A stretch of DNA of 64,000 nt. Source: an uncultured Bacteroidales bacterium (GTDB taxonomy: Bacteria > Bacteroidota > Bacteroidia > Bacteroidales > Bacteroidaceae). The DNA lies in assembly GCA_902772585.1 (NCBI GenBank), contig CACYBB010000013.1, forward strand, positions 17,980-81,979. Reading direction: 5' to 3'. Positions 61,041 to 64,000 of the stretch are shown here, one piece after another. How positions within the stretch are numbered: the stretch's first letter is position 1; the number at the start of each line of letters is the position of its first letter. Position numbers and translations under genes: made by a program. Below the pieces are notes generated by a model, which was not told the DNA's origin, ran no database searches, and saw nothing but the letters and a program-made list of their open reading frames with translations.

Positions 61041-62444
61041 TTATTTCGAGAAATTGGGTGCCATGAACTCTTCGAGTTCTTGTGGATGGTATGGGATGCG
61101 CTTGTCGCCAAGGAAACGGCAGCCGTCCTTAGTAATCAGCACGTCGTCCTCAATGCGGATGCCACCAAAGTCCTTGTAGGTCTCCAGCTTGTCGTAGTTA
61201 AGGAAGTCCTTGCAGTGACCCTTGGCACGCCACTCGTCAATGAGGGCAGGAATGAAGTAGATGCCAGGCTCGTCAGTGACGACAAAGCCCTCCTCCAACT
61301 TACGACCCATGCGCAGACAGTTGGTGCCAAACTGTTCCAGATTGGGACGTGTCTCGTCGTCGAAGCCGACATAGATTTGACCTAAGCCCTCCATATCGTG
61401 AACGTCCATACCCATCATGTGGCCCAGTCCGTGGGGCAGGAACATGGCGTGTGCACCAGCAGCTACTGCTTCGTCTGTATCGCCCTTAATGAGTCCAAGT
61501 TCCTTCAGTCGCTCTGTCATCATGCGACATACGGCAAAGTGGACATCCATATACTTGACGCCAGGTTTGGCAACCTCTAGCACATAGTCGTGACAGGCCT
61601 CAACAATAGAGTAAATTTCCAGTTGGCGCTGTGTGAACTTGCCATCGACAGGCATGGTGCGCGTATGGTCAGAGCAGTAGTCGTCGAGTTCGCAACCTGC
61701 ATCACAGAGTACCAGTCGACCAGCCTCCAAAGGTGCTGCTGACGGGTTGCCATGCATAATCTCTCCATGCTGCGAGAAGATGGTGGCAAAGCTGGTGCCA
61801 CTAGCCAAACTGCGCGCAATGCCATCGACCTGTCCTCCTATGAAGCGCTCAGTGACGCCTGGCTTAATGAGGCGCTGAGCAGTGGTATGCATCTCGTAAC
61901 CAATGTTGCAAGCACGATCGATAGCCGCTATCTCTTGTTGCTCCTTGGTAGAACGCATCTTGACGACAGCCTTGATAAGCTTCAACGAGGCAGCCTCCTT
62001 CTGTTTGGCAGGATGGATGCCCAGCAGATCCATAATCTGAATCTTCGTATCGTGACGATAGGGAGGCAGGAAATGGATGGTTCTCTTTGTAGCAACGTTG
62101 CGGCATACGGAACTGAGGGCAGAAAGGGGGGCTGTATTGGCTACGCCTACCTCTGCAGCAAGGTCGCTGACAGAGGGCGTAAAGCCCATCCAGACAATGT
62201 CCTCCACGTCGATGTCATCGCCATAAAGCGTCTCTGTGTCGTTGTCGATGTCGATGACGCCCACCAGTCCGTCGCGATGCTGCCCGAAATAGTACAAGAA
62301 TGACGAGTCCTGACGCATGGGGGCATAGCTATTGGCAGGATAGTTATAAGGCGCCTCATTGTTGCCAAAGAGCACGATGACGCCTTCTCCAACCAGTTTT
62401 TTCAGTTCGGCACGTCGCCGAATATAGGTGTTTTTATCGAACAT
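61041..62444 (-). CDS. pepP: Xaa-Pro aminopeptidase (aminopeptidase P, M24B)
   Basis: A 467-aa metalloenzyme that releases N-terminal residues before proline. N-terminal domain: FDKNTYIRRRAELKKLVGEG. The pita-bread catalytic domain has metal ligands in LCDAGCELDDYCSDHTRT, LPHGLGHMMGMDVHD, VVTDEPGIYF and GGIRIEDDVLI. The start MFDKNTY (62444) is preferred; the longer open frame (to 62507) runs across the TATCTTTG promoter box (62473-62480). The C1 peptidase is downstream. Confidence 0.94.
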   Translation of the reverse strand: MFDKNTYIRRRAELKKLVGEGVIVLFGNNEAPYNYPANSYAPMRQDSSFLYYFGQHRDGLVGVIDIDNDTETLYGDDIDVEDIVWMGFTPSVSDLAAEVGVANTAPLSALSSVCRNVATKRTIHFLPPYRHDTKIQIMDLLGIHPAKQKEAASLKLIKAVVKMRSTKEQQEIAAIDRACNIGYEMHTTAQRLIKPGVTERFIGGQVDGIARSLASGTSFATIFSQHGEIMHGNPSAAPLEAGRLVLCDAGCELDDYCSDHTRTMPVDGKFTQRQLEIYSIVEACHDYVLEVAKPGVKYMDVHFAVCRMMTERLKELGLIKGDTDEAVAAGAHAMFLPHGLGHMMGMDVHDMEGLGQIYVGFDDETRPNLEQFGTNCLRMGRKLEEGFVVTDEPGIYFIPALIDEWRAKGHCKDFLNYDKLETYKDFGGIRIEDDVLITKDGCRFLGDKRIPYHPQELEEFMAPNFSK

Positions 62445-62472
62445 AAATAGTGATAAATATTTAAATTGCATG

Positions 62473-62531
62473 CAAAGATAATAAAAAAGTGGCATGGAAT
62501 TACGCATTATTCGGATTTTTAACTAATTTTG
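62473..62531. promoter_or_regulatory. Divergent promoters, pepP / fucose-isomerase-like
   Basis: Minus-strand TATCTTTG at 62473-62480 and plus-strand TAATTTTG at 62524-62531. Confidence 0.65.
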
Positions 62532-62563
62532 TAGGCGAAATACAAATAATTATCGACAAAACT

Positions 62564-63754
62564 ATGAATATTGTGATTTATACACTGACATCAGAGCTCC
62601 ACGATGAACAGGCAGTAAGTAGCGTAACAGAGGAATTTCTGCGCTCGCTGGGTGTTGACTACGAACTGAAGGGTAGCGACTATGCTGACTATGGCAGTCA
62701 TGCGTTGGACTTGATATATGTCCGTACCGGTGGCACGGAGGGCATCTTCAAACGTTTGTTGCCTCAGCTGCAAAAACAGAGCAATAAGCCTTTCTATCTG
62801 TTGACGTCGGGCAAGAGCAACTCGTTGGCAGCATCGTTGGAGATATTGTCATTCCTTAGACAACAGCAGATTCGTGGCGAGGTCATTCATGGCAGTGAGG
62901 CGTATGTGCATCGTCGCATCACGTTGTTGGAACGGGTGGGAGAGGCTCGTCGTCAACTGAAAGGTACACGACTGGGAGTCATTGGCGAGCCCTCAGATTG
63001 GCTGATAAGCAGTGTTTACGATCGTCAGGTGGTAGCCGACCGCTTTGGCATTGACATCGTCGATGTGCCAATGACCGAACTGTTGGATGTGGTTCGTCAG
63101 ATGCCACTCTCTGCACCTCAGGAGAAAAGTGAACGTGTGGAGATACAGCAGGCGCTGCCTGGTGCACAACAGATTTATTTGGCGCTGAAATATATCGTGG
63201 AGCGTCGTAGCCTGCAAGGTTTCACATTGCGATGCTTCGACCTGTTAACTGCAGTAAAGAATACGGGGTGTCTAGCATTGGCCAAGCTGAATAGCGAAGG
63301 ACTGGTGGCTGGTTGCGAAGGCGACGTACCCACCATGCTGACAATGGCAGTAACAAAAGCCTTGACGGGTGTTTCTGGTTTCCAGTGTAATCCGTCGCGC
63401 ATCAATCCTGAGACGGGCGAGATGTTGCTGGCCCATTGCACCATTCCGCTGAACATGGTGGAACGTTACGAGTTTGATACACATTTCGAATCGGGTATAG
63501 GTGTGGGCATTAGAGGATATATGAAGGAAGGTCCTGTGACCATCTTCAAAATGGCTGGCGACCTGTCACGCAGTTTTATTGCTGAAGGAACACTGGTACG
63601 CAACGAGGCAAATGCTGACCTCTGCAGAACACAGCAAATCATCCAACTGGAAGACAAACGACAGATGGCGTATTTCCTGACGGAGCCCATCGGAAACCAC
63701 CACGTCATTATGCCTGGACATCATCGTGAAGAGTTGGAAGAGCTATATATATAA
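62564..63754 (+). CDS. Fucose/arabinose isomerase-like protein
   Basis: A 396-aa cytoplasmic protein resembling the sugar isomerase (FucI/AraA) superfamily: SSVTEEFLRSLGVDYELKGS, LLTSGKSNSLAASLEIL, LRCFDLLTAVKNTGCLALAK, and CEGDVPTMLTMAVTKALTG. The ATG at 62564 is chosen; a longer frame from 62489 crosses the promoter. The metal-binding Glu/Asp/His set cannot be placed securely, so the sugar specificity is unknown. Confidence 0.8.
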   Translation: MNIVIYTLTSELHDEQAVSSVTEEFLRSLGVDYELKGSDYADYGSHALDLIYVRTGGTEGIFKRLLPQLQKQSNKPFYLLTSGKSNSLAASLEILSFLRQQQIRGEVIHGSEAYVHRRITLLERVGEARRQLKGTRLGVIGEPSDWLISSVYDRQVVADRFGIDIVDVPMTELLDVVRQMPLSAPQEKSERVEIQQALPGAQQIYLALKYIVERRSLQGFTLRCFDLLTAVKNTGCLALAKLNSEGLVAGCEGDVPTMLTMAVTKALTGVSGFQCNPSRINPETGEMLLAHCTIPLNMVERYEFDTHFESGIGVGIRGYMKEGPVTIFKMAGDLSRSFIAEGTLVRNEANADLCRTQQIIQLEDKRQMAYFLTEPIGNHHVIMPGHHREELEELYI

Positions 63755-63850
63755 TAAGGTGTAGGGTACTTCGGGGAACTGAAAAGGACAGAAAACGATG
63801 TTTTTTTGAAAAAAACGGCTAAAAAGTTTTGGCAGTTCGGAAAAAAGTCG

Positions 63851-63858
63851 TACCTTTG
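63851..63858 (+). promoter_or_regulatory. tRNA-Gly promoter
   Basis: TACCTTTG box, 43 nt before the tRNA; a TTGG element lies about 25 nt further upstream. Confidence 0.7.
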
Positions 63859-63901
63859 CATCCGCAATCGAGAGAGATGCCTTCCAAACAAGGAAGAAAA
63901 T

Positions 63902-63974
63902 GCGGAAATAGCTCAGTTGGTAGAGCACAACCTTGCCAAGGTTGGGGTCGCGGGTCCGAGTCCCGTTTTCCGCT
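63902..63974 (+). tRNA. tRNA-Gly (anticodon GCC)
   Basis: A 73-nt cloverleaf. Acceptor arm GCGGAAA / TTTCCGC, D-arm AGCTCAGTTGGTAGAGC, anticodon arm CAACC-TTGCCAA-GGTTG with anticodon GCC, T-arm CGGGTCCGAGTCCCG and discriminator T. CCA is not encoded. The window ends 26 nt later, so further tRNA genes may follow. Confidence 0.97.
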
Positions 63975-64000
63975 CAACATGTTGAACAAAAAAGAGCATT

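Overview
The window is chromosomal DNA from a Bacteroidales bacterium, most likely Prevotellaceae (Prevotella in the broad sense). The evidence is the recurrent Bacteroidetes -7 promoter box TAnnTTTG, usually 10-50 nt ahead of the start codon; few Shine-Dalgarno sites; many lipoproteins; a TamL/TamB outer-membrane pair; a six-subunit Na+-NQR operon; NspC polyamine synthesis; DPP III; and a reverse rubrerythrin. No species is claimed.

Layout. 1-7.5 kb: maf (cut by the window edge), a SpoU/TrmH rRNA methylase, TamL, a small lipoprotein, a WalJ-type metallo-hydrolase, a LolE-type permease and a PLP aminotransferase. 7.6-14.5 kb: a membrane-anchored pseudokinase with DUF4494 and YggS, a flavodoxin-ferredoxin, an AraC regulator, DPP III, an AlkD-like HEAT protein and Fur. 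14.5-29 kb: purA-hisS, an SGNH esterase, rubrerythrin, a beta-helix lipoprotein, a degenerate UDP-GlcNAc epimerase, a Fic-less wHTH protein, thrS-nspC, trmD-patatin, a secreted unknown and a C26 peptidase.

29.1-39.3 kb is an accessory region full of broken and duplicated genes: a vWA/DUF2075 chimera, a Nudix-DUF488-dual-OB operon, a deoxyribosyltransferase-like gene, two copies of an internally deleted vsr, a truncated AlbA/HATPase gene, an intact DUF2357 nuclease, palindromic arrays and a second Nudix copy. The two Nudix copies are direct repeats around it, with the two vsr copies nested inside.

39.3-64 kb returns to core genes: B3/B4 protein, carB, rpsA with a structured leader, tamB, nqrABCDEF, a cytidylate-kinase-like protein, a CE1-type esterase, a tandem-repeat secreted peptide, a C1 peptidase with aminopeptidase P, a fucose-isomerase-like protein and tRNA-Gly(GCC).

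The most unusual signals are not conventional genes. There are two four-unit arrays of 22-nt units, mostly mini-hairpins, at 622-709 and 38124-38206. Three genes (trmH, nspC, the second nudix) carry in-frame palindromic insertions. A promoter-driven 34-codon micro-ORF is interrupted by an amber codon at 21253-21357. Several operon spacers consist of degenerate short tandem repeats. A compact Nudix/DUF488/dual-OB operon sits beside a deoxyribosyltransferase-like gene and could be a nucleotide-based conflict system; that last reading is inference only.
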